Below are positions 16,200-26,045 of a stretch of 57,757 nt of DNA, piece after piece. Both the position numbers and the translations under genes were made by a program. A model generated the notes under the pieces. The model searched no databases. It was given only the letters and a program-made list of their open reading frames with translations, and was not told the DNA's origin. The stretch covers positions 1 to 57,757 of the forward strand of contig NZ_JAHHZN010000025.1 of NCBI RefSeq assembly GCF_018760735.1. Reading direction: 5' to 3'. The DNA comes from Hymenobacter piscis. GTDB taxonomy: Bacteria > Bacteroidota > Bacteroidia > Cytophagales > Hymenobacteraceae. Position 1 is the stretch's first letter; the number at the start of each line of letters is the position of its first letter.

Positions 16200-17756
16200 A
16201 TGCAGCACCTCAGCGAACAGGAGATTATCCGTCGGAACAAACTGGAAGAGCTTCAGAAACTGGGCATCGAGCCCTACCCTTCGGAGCTGTTCGACGTGAA
16301 CTTCTACGCCCAGGAAATCAAGGACAATTACCATCCGGAGCTCAACAACTTCCAGGATGTGACGCTGGCCGGCCGCCTCATGTCGGCGCGGGTGAAGGGC
16401 AAAGCCTCTTTTGCCGAGCTACAGGACGCCTCGGGCCGGATTCAGCTTTACATTAACCGCGACGAAATCTGTCCCGGCGAAGACAAGGAGCTCTACAACA
16501 CCGTATTCAAGAAGCTGCTCGACCTGGGCGACTTTATCGGCGTGAAAGGCCACGTATTCAAAACGATGGTAGGCGAAACGTCGGTGCACGTCACTGAGCT
16601 GACGGTGCTCAGCAAGAGCCTGCGGCCCCTGCCCGTGGTGAAAGAGCGTGTAGATGAGGCCACCGGCGAGAAAATCACCTACGACGCCTTCTCCGACCCC
16701 GAGCAGCGCTACCGCCAGCGCTACGTGGATCTGGTGGTGAACCCGCACGTGCGCGAAGCCTTCATCAAGCGTACCCAGCTGGTGCAGGCCATGCGCAATT
16801 ACCTCAACGACAAAGGCTACCTGGAGGTGGAAACGCCCATCCTGCAGCCCTTGTACGGGGGTGCGGCGGCCCGGCCCTTCAAAACCCACCACAACACGCT
16901 GGACATGACGCTGTACCTGCGCATTGCCAACGAGCTGTACCTGAAGCGCCTCATCGTGGGCGGTTTTGATGGCGTGTACGAGTTCTCGAAGGACTTCCGC
17001 AACGAGGGCATGAGCCGCTTCCATAACCCCGAGTTCACCCAGATGGAGCTGTACGTGGCCTACAAGGACTACTACTGGATGATGGATTTGGTGGAAGAAA
17101 TGGTGGAAAAGGTGGCGCTGGCCCTGCATGGCAAAACCGAAGTGCAGGTGGGCGCAAACCTCATCAACTTCCAGCGGCCCTGGAAGCGCTTCACGATGGC
17201 CGAGTCCATTGAGCACTTCACGGGCTTCAACATTGATGGCAAGAGCGAGGACGAGCTGCGCGCGGCCGCCAAGGACCTGAAAGTAGGCCTTGACCCGAGC
17301 ATGGGTAAAGCTAAAATCATCGACGAAATCTTCGGGGAGCACGTGGAGCCCAAGCTGATTCAGCCCACCTTCATCACCGACTACCCGGTGGAGATGTCGC
17401 CGCTGGCCAAGAAGCACCGCAGCAAGCCGGGCCTGGTGGAGCGCTTCGAGGCCATCTGCAACGGCAAGGAAATCTGCAATGCCTTCTCCGAGCTCAACGA
17501 CCCCATCGACCAGCGCGCCCGTTTCGAGGAGCAGCTGGAACTGGGCAAGCGCGGCGACACCGAAGCCATGGTGCTCGACGAGGACTTCCTGCGCGCCCTG
17601 GAGTACGGCATGCCGCCTACGGCCGGCCTGGGCATCGGCATCGACCGTCTGAGCATGATTATGACCAACTCCAACTCCATTCAGGACGTGCTGTTCTTCC
17701 CCCAAATGAAGCCGGAAAACACGAAATCGGAAAACGCTCCGCACCCCGAAGCCTAA
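16200..17756 (+). CDS. lysS: Lysyl-tRNA synthetase, class II
   Basis: The 518-residue enzyme charges tRNA-Lys. The N-terminal OB-fold anticodon-binding domain (about 55-160) contains VTLAGRLMSARVKGKASFAE and RIQLYINRD. The class II core follows, with RYRQRYVDLVVNP, motif 2 at FRNEGMSRFHNPEFTQME and motif 3 at GLGIGIDRLSMIM. A LysS-type insertion (about 335-375) precedes ITDYPVEMSPLAKKHR. The start at 16200 gives the normal MQHLSEQEIIRRNKL N-terminus; the frame is open further upstream but runs through the promoter and palindrome. Two hairpins follow the stop. Confidence 0.96.
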   Translation: MQHLSEQEIIRRNKLEELQKLGIEPYPSELFDVNFYAQEIKDNYHPELNNFQDVTLAGRLMSARVKGKASFAELQDASGRIQLYINRDEICPGEDKELYNTVFKKLLDLGDFIGVKGHVFKTMVGETSVHVTELTVLSKSLRPLPVVKERVDEATGEKITYDAFSDPEQRYRQRYVDLVVNPHVREAFIKRTQLVQAMRNYLNDKGYLEVETPILQPLYGGAAARPFKTHHNTLDMTLYLRIANELYLKRLIVGGFDGVYEFSKDFRNEGMSRFHNPEFTQMELYVAYKDYYWMMDLVEEMVEKVALALHGKTEVQVGANLINFQRPWKRFTMAESIEHFTGFNIDGKSEDELRAAAKDLKVGLDPSMGKAKIIDEIFGEHVEPKLIQPTFITDYPVEMSPLAKKHRSKPGLVERFEAICNGKEICNAFSELNDPIDQRARFEEQLELGKRGDTEAMVLDEDFLRALEYGMPPTAGLGIGIDRLSMIMTNSNSIQDVLFFPQMKPENTKSENAPHPEA

Positions 17757-17768
17757 CAACCAGCCTAC

Positions 17769-17825
17769 CTTTACAAGCCCAACGGCCTGCTTCCTTGTCG
17801 GATGCAGGCCGTTGGGCTTGTAAAG
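17769..17825. terminator. Perfect 22-bp hairpin after lysS
   Basis: Arms 17769-17790 and 17804-17825 (starting CTTTACAAGCCCAACGGC) are fully complementary with a 13-nt loop. It starts 12 nt after the lysS stop. The stem itself ends TTGTAAAG, so it lacks a classical T-run. Confidence 0.75.
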
Positions 17826-17863
17826 CGTAGATAACGGGTTTCCCCGATGCACCCACAAAATCA

Positions 17864-17898
17864 GAAAGCCTCCCGCCGAAATAGGGCGAGAGGCTTTC
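17864..17898 (+). terminator. Second hairpin terminator downstream of lysS
   Basis: GAAAGCCTCCCGCC pairs with GGGCGAGAGGCTTTC with one mismatch and is followed by CTTTAT. It probably acts with the preceding hairpin as a tandem terminator. Confidence 0.65.
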
Positions 17899-18115
17899 CT
17901 TTATACACAGACTGCCAACCCTTCCGGGCAAGTATTATAAGAGAACTGTGCGATGGACAGCGTACGATTTTACTGAAAGAATGAGTTACCAATTCTCTTC
18001 AGAAGCTCTACGGTCGGCAATTTTACTCTTATAACGGCTGCACCCTTCTTTTAGGCTGCCTGATGTTTGTTTGTACGGGTCAGGCCGCGGGAAGTTGCTG
18101 GAGCATGGAAAAAAA
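17899..18115. other. Intergenic stretch between lysS terminators and the YtxH-like gene
   Basis: About 215 bp of mixed composition. I see no open frame with protein-like content and no strong hairpin. It holds the 3' flank of the minus-strand YtxH-like gene. Confidence 0.4.
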
Positions 18116-18499
18116 TCAGACCCTTTCGTTGCCGGCTGTTGGCTTGGCACTCTGCTCCAAGGCTTCACTGCTCATTTCACCTAGTATCGGCGGCAGTTCC
18201 GGCACCGTTGCCAAGGTGTCCGAGTCCGTTTGACCCAGGGAATTGAGCAGTTCATCGGCAGCCGTGCGGTCGGTGCGATGTTGCTCGGAATCGGCCGGAT
18301 TGGCTCCTTTAAGAGCTTCCACGCGTGCTCTGCCTTCTTTAAGCAGACGGGACAGGTCGGCGCTGAGCTTGCTGGCGGTACGTTTGAGGTCGGCGCGGGC
18401 TTCGTCGCCGGTTTCGGGAGCCAGCAGCAGGCCGGCTACCACGCCGGCCGTAGCGCCGGCCAGCAGCGACAGAATTACTTTACCTTTTGTGTCTTCCAT
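18116..18499 (-). CDS. YtxH-domain protein
   Basis: The 127-residue protein begins with the YtxH pattern: a hydrophobic Gly/Ala segment (VILSLLAGATAGVVAGLLLA, about 8-27) followed by PETGDEARADLKRTASKLSA, an amphipathic helix. The rest is charged and probably disordered (AADELLNSLGQTDSDT). YtxH proteins are small stress-associated membrane proteins with no known enzyme activity. It lies downstream of a second YtxH protein on the same strand, separated by a strong hairpin terminator, so the two are probably expressed separately. They are likely paralogues. Confidence 0.8.
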   Translation of the reverse strand: MEDTKGKVILSLLAGATAGVVAGLLLAPETGDEARADLKRTASKLSADLSRLLKEGRARVEALKGANPADSEQHRTDRTAADELLNSLGQTDSDTLATVPELPPILGEMSSEALEQSAKPTAGNERV

Positions 18500-18582
18500 G
18501 AAAAAACGTATTGGGATGAGAAAAGAAGAAGCCAGTACAACGGCAGCTTTGTCTAACGCGCGCCGTTGCCGATGGGTTAAGC

Positions 18583-18619
18583 AAAAGCCCCCGCTTCTCT
18601 GAAAGAAGCGGGGGCTTTT
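18583..18619. terminator. Bidirectional terminator between the two YtxH genes
   Basis: AAAAGCCCCCGCTTCT pairs with AGAAGCGGGGGCTTTT around a short loop. On the minus strand the stem is followed by TGC; the T-rich ends of the stem serve both directions. Confidence 0.8.
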
Positions 18620-18638
18620 AAGGCATTTGGCTGATGAC

Positions 18639-19073
18639 CTACAGGTCGTTCAGCATCTTTACTACTTCGCTCTTGGCTTTGCCGAGCTTGTTTTGCAGAC
18701 GGCCCACGAGCTCATCGCCCTGGCCTTCGGCATACTGGAGGTCTTCATCGGTGAGCTGCGCATACTGCTGCTTCAGCTTGCCTTTGGCCGTGTCCCAGTC
18801 ACCTTTCATTTTCAGACTGGAGCCCGAGCCGGTCAGGCCCATGTCTTCCAGCTTTTCGATATAGCCTTTAAACTTCGAGTCGAGTTCTTCGCCGTACTTG
18901 GAGAGCTGGTCGCCTACCTGGCCGCTGTACTTGGTAGCCGCCGAGCCGATTTTTTCGCGGGTAGCCTTGCCTTTGTCGGGAGCCATCAGCATCCCGGCAA
19001 TAATACCGGCGCCGGCACCGGCGAGAGCAGCAAGGAGAATTTTACCGGAGTTGTCTTCTTCGTAATAGGACAT
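18639..19073 (-). CDS. YtxH domain fused to a CsbD-like domain
   Basis: The 144-residue protein has an N-terminal YtxH segment: a Gly/Ala membrane stretch (ILLAALAGAGAGIIAGMLMA, about 12-31) then PDKGKATREKIGSAATKYSG. The second half matches the CsbD-like stress domain: MKGDWDTAKGKLKQQYAQLT, DEDLQYAEGQGDELVGRLQN and KLGKAKSEVVKML. CsbD proteins are abundant sigma-B-type general stress proteins; in Bacteroidota the fusion would tether the helical bundle to the membrane. A TATTTTCT sequence upstream on the minus strand resembles a -7 element. Confidence 0.82.
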   Translation of the reverse strand: MSYYEEDNSGKILLAALAGAGAGIIAGMLMAPDKGKATREKIGSAATKYSGQVGDQLSKYGEELDSKFKGYIEKLEDMGLTGSGSSLKMKGDWDTAKGKLKQQYAQLTDEDLQYAEGQGDELVGRLQNKLGKAKSEVVKMLNDL

Positions 19074-19301
19074 GATTCTGGGAGAGAAGGGGTGAAAGAA
19101 AATAGGGTTGCAGCAGGAACGACACCTCGCTCGTGGTTTGGCGGAACGCCGAAACCCGGGCTAATTGTCGGGCATGGCTCACTATACGAAGCCGCGCGGC
19201 CGGGGTTTTGCGGCAGTGCAAAAAATTGCCGAACAAAAATATAGTAAACCGGCGGCTTCGTGCAGCCACGTTCCGTAGGTGCCATCATTGTTACCTCCTC
19301 C

Positions 19302-19309
19302 TACCTTTG
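19302..19309 (+). promoter_or_regulatory. Candidate promoter -7 element (TACCTTTG), 4 nt from the start codon
   Basis: It matches TAnnTTTG exactly and lies only 4 nt before the ATG at 19314. If used, transcription would begin at or near the start codon, giving a leaderless or nearly leaderless mRNA. Confidence 0.45.
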
Positions 19310-19313
19310 CCTT

Positions 19314-19553
19314 ATGTACACCCGCCTGATCACCTCCCTGCTCGCCCTGGCCCTGGTGGCCTGCCAGCGCGAAACGCCACCCACTGTTAAGGCCGGCTGC
19401 ATCGATGCCAGCAAGATCCGCAAGGACGCCATCTGCACCATGGAATACGCCCCGGTCTGCGGCTGCGACGGTAAAACGTATAGCAACGCCTGCCAGGCCA
19501 CCAACGCCGGCGTCACCAGTTACCGCCAGGGCGAGTGCCCGGCAGCCAACTAA
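19314..19553 (+). CDS. Lipoprotein with a Kazal-type inhibitor domain
   Basis: The 79-residue product has a short lipoprotein signal (MYTRLITSLLALALVAC, lipidated cysteine at residue 17). The mature part matches a Kazal serine-protease-inhibitor fold: CTMEYAPVCGCDGKTYSNAC followed by QATNAGVTSYRQGEC. The PVCGCDGKTYSNxC core and cysteine spacing are diagnostic. Such proteins may protect the cell surface from host, prey or own proteases; the target cannot be read from sequence. The ATG at 19314 gives a proper signal peptide. A cupin gene follows after 15 nt. Confidence 0.85.
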   Translation: MYTRLITSLLALALVACQRETPPTVKAGCIDASKIRKDAICTMEYAPVCGCDGKTYSNACQATNAGVTSYRQGECPAAN

Positions 19554-19568
19554 TTTTCTACCTTTCCT

Positions 19569-19940
19569 ATGTCTGAAAAACGCTATTTCCGCCAGCAGAA
19601 CCCCTTCGTTGTCCCTACCACCGATGGCAAGCTCATCGAGGAGCACATCGGGCAGGCCAGTACCGGCACCGGCCAGTACAGCGTGGCCCACATGGTAGCC
19701 CCGCCCCAGTGGAGCGAGCCCCACCAGCGCCCCGAGTTCGACGAGGTGACCATTTTGGTGCGCGGCCGCAAGCGGTTTGAGATTGATGGCGACGTGGTGG
19801 AGCTGGGCGCCGGCGAGTCGCTGCTGATCAAGGCCGGGGCGCGGGTGCGCTACTCCAACCCCTTCGATGCTGAGTGCGAGTACTGGTCGGTTTGCGTGCC
19901 GGCGTTCAGCCCGGACACGGTTAATCGGGAGGAAGAATAG
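19569..19940 (+). CDS. Cupin-domain protein
   Basis: The 123-residue protein is a single small cupin. Its core is QYSVAHMVAPPQWSEPHQRP, EFDEVTILVRGRKRFEIDGD and then VVELGAGESLLIKAGARVRY. The first cupin motif carries a His and Glu pair (HQRPEFDEV) and a later turn matches motif 2. No enzyme type can be named; small cupins often bind a metal and may act as dioxygenases, isomerases or sensors. A TACCTTTC sequence ends 2 nt before the ATG. It probably shares a transcript with the Kazal lipoprotein gene. Confidence 0.82.
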   Translation: MSEKRYFRQQNPFVVPTTDGKLIEEHIGQASTGTGQYSVAHMVAPPQWSEPHQRPEFDEVTILVRGRKRFEIDGDVVELGAGESLLIKAGARVRYSNPFDAECEYWSVCVPAFSPDTVNREEE

Positions 19941-19959
19941 ATTCGATATGCTTATCGAC

Positions 19960-19995
19960 AAGCGCGGCGGACCGGAAGGCCCGCCACGCTTATTT
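19960..19995. terminator. Terminator between the cupin and the convergent response-regulator gene
   Basis: AAGCGCGGCGG pairs with CCGCCACGCTT with one mismatch, followed by ATTT on the plus strand. It overlaps the last codons of the minus-strand gene. Confidence 0.55.
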
Positions 19996-20754
19996 CAGGC
20001 CCAGCCAGCGGCGCAGCTCCGGGGTGCGGTGGGTGCTGCTGGTGAGGGCGGTGGGCGGCGTGCCCCGGAGGTGGGCCGTCAGCGTATCGTTGAAATAGGG
20101 TTCCAACCGCTCAATGGCGGCCAGCTGCACGATTTCGGCGCGGTTGAGGCGGAAGAACTGGGCCGGGTCGAGCTGGGTTTCCAGCTGGCTGAGGGTTTCG
20201 TTGAGCACGTAGGCGCGGCCTTGCCCATCCACGGCGTGCGTGACGCCGTGACGGAGCTGGAAGTAGTGCAGCGTGGCCACCTCGAGCAGGTAGAGGCCCT
20301 GGCGGGTTTTGCTCACGAGGCGCTGCTTGTAGCTGGCCGCCGGGGCCGCGCCCATGGTAGCGGCCAGCTGCCGCAGCGCCGCGCCCTGAAACGACTGCCG
20401 CAGCCGCTCGAACTTCTGCATGGCCGCCGCAAACTGCGCGTACTGCACCGGCTTGAGTACGTAGCCAATCCCGTTCTGCTCGAAGGCCTGCACCACAAAG
20501 GCGTCGTAGGCGGTGATGAAGATGATGGGGCTGCTGACCGCCACCTGATCAAAAAGCCCGAACACGTTGCCGTCGAGTAGCTCGATATCGGACAGAATCA
20601 GGTCGGGGGCAGGGTTGTGGCGCAGGAAATCGGCCGCCTCGCTCACCTGCTGGCACTCGCCCACGATGGTAGCGTCCGGGGCGTACTGGAGGGTGAAGCG
20701 GCGGAGCTGGTCGAGGGCGGGTTCTTCGTCTTCAATCAACAGAACGCGGAGCAT
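19990..20754 (-). CDS. LytTR-family response regulator
   Basis: The 254-residue protein has an N-terminal receiver domain with acidic pocket E8, D9 and E10 (VLLIEDEEP) and phosphoacceptor D56 in LILSDIELLDG. The switch Thr is in FITAYDAF, and a Lys follows in GYVLKPVQ. The C-terminal LytTR DNA-binding domain (about 150-254) contains KTRQGLYLLEVATLHYFQLR, then FFRLNRAEIVQLAAIERLEP. It is a transcription factor activated by the adjacent LytS-type kinase. The kinase gene lies 35 nt upstream on the same strand, so the pair is one operon. The target genes are unknown; such systems in Bacteroidota control surface or membrane functions. Confidence 0.93.
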   Translation of the reverse strand: MLRVLLIEDEEPALDQLRRFTLQYAPDATIVGECQQVSEAADFLRHNPAPDLILSDIELLDGNVFGLFDQVAVSSPIIFITAYDAFVVQAFEQNGIGYVLKPVQYAQFAAAMQKFERLRQSFQGAALRQLAATMGAAPAASYKQRLVSKTRQGLYLLEVATLHYFQLRHGVTHAVDGQGRAYVLNETLSQLETQLDPAQFFRLNRAEIVQLAAIERLEPYFNDTLTAHLRGTPPTALTSSTHRTPELRRWLGLK

Positions 20755-20789
20755 GGCAAACGGGTAAATGGCGAAAGTGAAAACGGCCG

Positions 20790-21821
20790 CTACCCGGCCA
20801 GTCGGGCCAGCGGCAAAGTCACGCTGAACTGCTGGGGCGTGTCCAGCACCTGGACCGGCGTATCGTGGAGCAGGGCCAGGCGGGCGCGCAGGCCGGCTAG
20901 GCCGCTGCCCTCGCCCACCGCCGGCGCGGGCCGGGGCTGGCGGGCGTGGGCCACGGTGAGCGACTCGGGGCCGACGGTGAGGCGCACCCGCAGCGGCCGG
21001 GCGCGGCTGCCCAGGTTATGCTTGAGGGCGTTGGTGAGCAGCTCCTGCCCCACCCCGGGCGGAATCAGCAGGGTGTGCAGCGCGGCCGACTCCACCCGAA
21101 TATCCTCCTCGAACACGTAGGCCGCCCCGAAGCGCCGCTGCAGCAGAAACTGGTAGTCGCGCAGAAACGCCAGCTCCTCGGCCACGGGCACCGCCACCTG
21201 CTGGCGGGTGCGCACCAGGTAGCGGTAGAGGCTGGCTAGGTGAGTCACGTAGTCGTGGGCGGCGGCGTTGCCGGGTTCGATGAGGGCGGCCAGAATGTTG
21301 AGGTTGTTGAACAGAAAATGCGGATCGACGTGCTGGTGCAGGGCCTGCAGGCGGGCCTGCGCGGACTCCTTCTCCAGGCGTTCCAGCTCGGTGCGGGCTT
21401 GGGCGGCGTGCTGCTGGTAAAGCAGCGGCAGGTAGAAGCTGCCCACCAGCAGGTACACGAACAAATCGGAAAAGCCGCTGCGCACCACCGAGTACCAAGT
21501 GGGATGAAAGCCGCGCCCCACCGGCGACACGCTCACCAGCGCCACCAGCAGCTGGCCCGCCACCAGAAACACCAGTCCCGCCCGCCACAGCAGCCCAAAG
21601 AAGTAGCGCGCCTGCCCGCTGGCCCGGCCCCGGCGCACGTTGCGGGCGTGCAGCCGGTCGAGCAGGAACACCACCAGCAGAGCCTCCAGGAAAATCCAGA
21701 AGGGCGCATCGGGGTAGAGGTGGAACTCGGCGGCAGTGGCGGCCATGTTCAGGCGCGTGTACAGCGCCAGCAGCACCGACAGGCCGAAAACGAACAGATA
21801 AAACCAGGGATTCTTGCGCAT
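20790..21821 (-). CDS. LytS-type sensor histidine kinase
   Basis: The 343-residue membrane protein has four likely transmembrane helices in the first 150 residues (for example WFYLFVFGLSVLLALYTRL and GLVFLVAGQLLVALVSV). A short coiled coil (QARTELERLEKESAQARLQA) follows. The His_kinase domain has VDPHFLFNNLNILAALIEPG, with the phospho-accepting His in DPHFLFNN. The ATPase part has the N-box VGQELLTNALKHN and the G-box GEGSGLAGLRARLALL. No separate sensor domain is seen, so signals are probably read in the membrane. The ATG at 21821 is preferred over an in-frame TTG at 21833. It is in an operon with the response regulator. Confidence 0.9.
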   Translation of the reverse strand: MRKNPWFYLFVFGLSVLLALYTRLNMAATAAEFHLYPDAPFWIFLEALLVVFLLDRLHARNVRRGRASGQARYFFGLLWRAGLVFLVAGQLLVALVSVSPVGRGFHPTWYSVVRSGFSDLFVYLLVGSFYLPLLYQQHAAQARTELERLEKESAQARLQALHQHVDPHFLFNNLNILAALIEPGNAAAHDYVTHLASLYRYLVRTRQQVAVPVAEELAFLRDYQFLLQRRFGAAYVFEEDIRVESAALHTLLIPPGVGQELLTNALKHNLGSRARPLRVRLTVGPESLTVAHARQPRPAPAVGEGSGLAGLRARLALLHDTPVQVLDTPQQFSVTLPLARLAG

Positions 21822-21924
21822 GGCGGCGGCCAAGGTAGGGCCGCGCCGCCGGCTTTCCAGCGGCGCGGCCGAATGAAACAGGAAGAACTATGCCGTAACC
21901 ACACCGGGCCAGCCCCCGCGCCGC

Positions 21925-22698
21925 TTACAGGCCCGTCGTTTTCACTTCCTTGCCGGCCTCGTCCAGGAAGCGCAGCACGGGCTGGTTGCTCTTATCAACG
22001 CCGATGGTGAGGCGGGTGCGGCCCTGGCTGTCCTTGAAATCCAGGGTCGACTGCTCGGTGTTGGCCACCAGCATCACGCGGGTTTCGCCGCGCTGGTCGG
22101 CCATCACCATGGCCGAGGACCGGCTGGCCGTGGTGCCCAGGTAAAGGCGCGAGGTCAAACCCAGCTTGCCTTCCTTCACCGCTTTGCGCTGCTCCTCGGC
22201 GCTGGCGTGCTGGTAACGCGCATCGAGCACGGCCATGGATTCGTCGGGGGCGTCGTTGAAGGTCAGGCCGGCTTTGTAGCCACCGCCCTGCTCTTGGTAG
22301 TTGAGGGCAATGACCTGATCCTGCCCGAACCGGTCGAGGGAGAAGTGGCCGCCGGCGGCCACCTTGCCGTTCTCGTCCTTGTTGCCCCCGAAGATGAGGC
22401 CGCCGCACTCCTCCCCTTTCTCATTATAGAAGAGCATGCCGGGGTGCGGACGCTTGTAATCAATGTGCCGGCCGTCGATGGTCACGCCCTGCGGAAACCG
22501 CTCCTTGTTGCTCATCACCATCTTCACCGTGCCGTCGCGCTCCACCAGGTTGAGGCGCTCCACGGTTATTTCGCCGAAGCGCACCGGCTTATCGGGCTTG
22601 CCGAAGGCGCAGAGCAGGGCCACTATCGGCACCAGCGTGGTAGCTAGGGCGTAGGTTTTCAGCAATTTCACGTCGCGGGTCAGTTTCTGGGTATCCAT
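21925..22698 (-). CDS. Membrane-anchored protein of unknown function
   Basis: The 257-residue protein starts MDTQKLTRDVKLLKTYALAT and has one N-terminal hydrophobic helix (TYALATTLVPIVALLCAFG), then an extracytoplasmic domain. That domain is rich in repeated beta segments beginning ITVERLNLVERDGTVKMVMS and including GMLFYNEKGEECGGLIFGG, RVMLVANTEQSTLDFKDSQG and PVLRFLDEAGKEV. The ERxNxxxxDGTxRMVISN pattern is a known Bacteroidota style but I cannot name a function. The ATG at 22698 is chosen because the frame upstream overlaps the divergent promoter region. It probably starts from a 181-bp region shared with the dienelactone hydrolase gene. Confidence 0.72.
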   Translation of the reverse strand: MDTQKLTRDVKLLKTYALATTLVPIVALLCAFGKPDKPVRFGEITVERLNLVERDGTVKMVMSNKERFPQGVTIDGRHIDYKRPHPGMLFYNEKGEECGGLIFGGNKDENGKVAAGGHFSLDRFGQDQVIALNYQEQGGGYKAGLTFNDAPDESMAVLDARYQHASAEEQRKAVKEGKLGLTSRLYLGTTASRSSAMVMADQRGETRVMLVANTEQSTLDFKDSQGRTRLTIGVDKSNQPVLRFLDEAGKEVKTTGL

Positions 22699-22879
22699 CG
22701 GAAGTAGGGTTAAGGGGTTGATTGATGCCTCAAAACTGCCCCGCCTACCGCCCGAATACCGGCGTTTTCGCGTGAGTGCCGGAAAAATCGTGGGAGTGCG
22801 GGAAAACCGCGGGCGAATGGCGGTCACCCCGGGGCCGATTGACTATCTTTCCCTGCTCCACCGTTTTTTCCGGCTTCCC

Positions 22880-23740
22880 ATGGACCAGCGCATCCTCAAC
22901 CTCTTCGACGAGTACACCCACGCCCCGCTCAGCCGCCGCGACTTTCTGGAGCGCCTCCAGCAGCTAGCCGGCAGCACCGCCCTGGCCGCCGCGGCCCTGG
23001 CCGTGCTGGAACCCGGCTACGCCCGGGCCGCCACCGTGGAAACCGATAAAAGCAAGCTGACCGAGGAAACCGTGACCTGGCCCGGCGCCGACGGCACCAT
23101 GATGCAGGGCTACCTGGTGAAACCCAAAGGCCGCAAAAAGCGCGGGGCCGTCGTCGTCATCCACGAAAACCGCGGCCTCACGCCCCATATCAAGGACGTA
23201 ACCCGGCGCGTGGCCCGGGCCGGCTACCTGGCCCTGGGCGTCGATGCGCTGTCGGTTTTCGGCGGTACGCCCGCCAACGAGGACGAAGGCCGCACCCTCA
23301 TCGGCAAGCTCGACAAAGCCCAGACGCTCACCAATTACCTCAACGCCCTGGCGTACCTGCGCCAACGCCCCGACGGCAACGGCCGTACAGGCTGCGTGGG
23401 CTTCTGCTGGGGCGGGGCCATGGCCAACAACCTCGCCACCCACGACTCCCAACTGAACGTCGCCGTGGCCTACTACGGCACCCAGCCCGCCGCCGCCGAA
23501 GCCGCCAACATCAGGGCCCACCTGCTGCTGCACTACGCCGGCCTCGATGAGCGGGTGAATGCGGGCAAAGACGCCTGGGCAGCCGCCCTGCAAGCCGCCC
23601 ACGTGCCCTTCCAGCAGTACGTGTACGAGGGCGTTAACCACGCTTTCAACAACGACACCTCTCCCGCCCGCTACAACGCCGAAGCCGCTGCTCTGGCTTG
23701 GGAGCGGACCCTGCAACTATTCGGGCAGCAGCTATCCTGA
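22880..23740 (+). CDS. Dienelactone hydrolase-family protein, probably exported
   Basis: The 286-residue protein has an N-terminal signal with a twin-arginine-like motif (SRRDFLERLQQLAG) and hydrophobic stretch, ending about GYARA. The mature alpha/beta-hydrolase contains the strand AVVVIHENRGLTPHIKDVTR, the nucleophile elbow GFCWGGAMANN with Cys in place of Ser (as in dienelactone hydrolases), the Asp in HYAGLDERVN and the His in GVNHAFNND. Such enzymes open lactone rings of aromatic breakdown or other esters; the natural substrate is not clear. TATCTTTC at 22844 is a near -7 element. Confidence 0.85.
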   Translation: MDQRILNLFDEYTHAPLSRRDFLERLQQLAGSTALAAAALAVLEPGYARAATVETDKSKLTEETVTWPGADGTMMQGYLVKPKGRKKRGAVVVIHENRGLTPHIKDVTRRVARAGYLALGVDALSVFGGTPANEDEGRTLIGKLDKAQTLTNYLNALAYLRQRPDGNGRTGCVGFCWGGAMANNLATHDSQLNVAVAYYGTQPAAAEAANIRAHLLLHYAGLDERVNAGKDAWAAALQAAHVPFQQYVYEGVNHAFNNDTSPARYNAEAAALAWERTLQLFGQQLS

Positions 23741-24201
23741 GCGCGTATTGCCCTTCGCCCCGACTGCTTGTTAAGCCAACCCTCACAAACCTGCGGTTCC
23801 GCCCCTGTCCTATTCAGCCGTGAAGTTGCCTGCTTCACTTAGCCGACGGGTAATATCTGCCAGCCGGCTTCCCGACCGTTGGATGCTTGAAAAGCGAATC
23901 CTGCGGGCAGAAGCCTATTGGGGCTACTATAATTTTGGGGGATTTCGCGTGTTTTTTAGCTGCGGCAGCCAGCATCGGCGCCGGTGCCGCACGTCCGATT
24001 GCGCTTACGCCACGGCTCTTCCGGCTTGTGGCTTAGGCGTATAAGATGTACCTGAGCCTGGTTCGGGCGGGTGGGAAGGCGTTTGGATTTGCAGAAAAAG
24101 AACGGAAGAATTGGGGGTTCCCAGGCCCTGAGTGGCCGAAGGCTACTGCCGGTTTTAGCGCCCGGCATCCGTTCCTTTTCCAACCAATTCCCACAACCAT
24201 C
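23741..24201. other. Gene-poor stretch upstream of the GH16 gene
   Basis: 461 bp with no convincing coding frame. It contains a small hairpin (GTGAAG/CTTCAC, 23820-23838) and TAATTTTG at 23930-23937, an exact TAnnTTTG match on the plus strand, 264 nt before the GH16 ATG. If that promoter is used, the leader would be long. I see no operator or riboswitch I can name. Confidence 0.4.
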
Positions 24202-25632
<1,431 letters not shown>

Positions 25633-26045
25633 CGCCAATCTATAGTCAGGCCCGCCGATTCCGGCAAGCACCCCAAGTCCCTGTTCTCTCTCGCCAGAGA
25701 CAGGCCCTGGGATTGTTCGCGGAGTCGGCGGGCCTTATTATGCCTACAGAATCTGCCCGCCTTCAGCCGGCATCACTTTCCCAGTCCTGTTTACCTAAGT
25801 ATCGGAGAGACTTTTCGCCCAGATGATCAGCCGCTTAGATTCCGACAAACAGAACGGTAGTCCCCAGTCCAACCCACCCAACTGCCCCTACCTGGCCATT
25901 TGCGTGGGGTTTGCCTGAAGGGCTGGCTGAAAAGTATTCCCAGCAATTATTTTGAGCGGCTAAGATTTCCTCGTTACTTTAGCACTCTCACAAATGGATT
26001 TTTAATTATAGAAAGCTCCACCTTTTTCATTTTCCTCTCTTTTTC
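25633..26045. other. Intergenic region with long-range hairpin and susC upstream element
   Basis: 413 bp without a gene. AGGCCCGCCGA (25648-25658) and TCGGCGGGCCT (25725-25735) are exact complements 66 nt apart and may form a terminator-like structure for the GH16 gene. The 30-nt element at 25966-25995 is shared with the region before the second susC. The final 50 bp before the ATG at 26046 are T-rich. Confidence 0.5.
25966..25995 (+). promoter_or_regulatory. Conserved 30-nt element before the first susC
   Basis: TTTCCTCGTTACTTTAGCAC begins this element. It matches 31844-31873 before the second susC at 26 of 30 positions and lies 50 nt before the susC ATG. Non-coding conservation implies a shared promoter or regulator site; TACTTTAG within it is a loose -7 candidate. 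Confidence 0.6.

Noticed and set aside
23820..24044. Short plus-strand open frame before the GH16 gene
   Set aside because: No motif, signal peptide or promoter; the tail looks like translated non-coding DNA.
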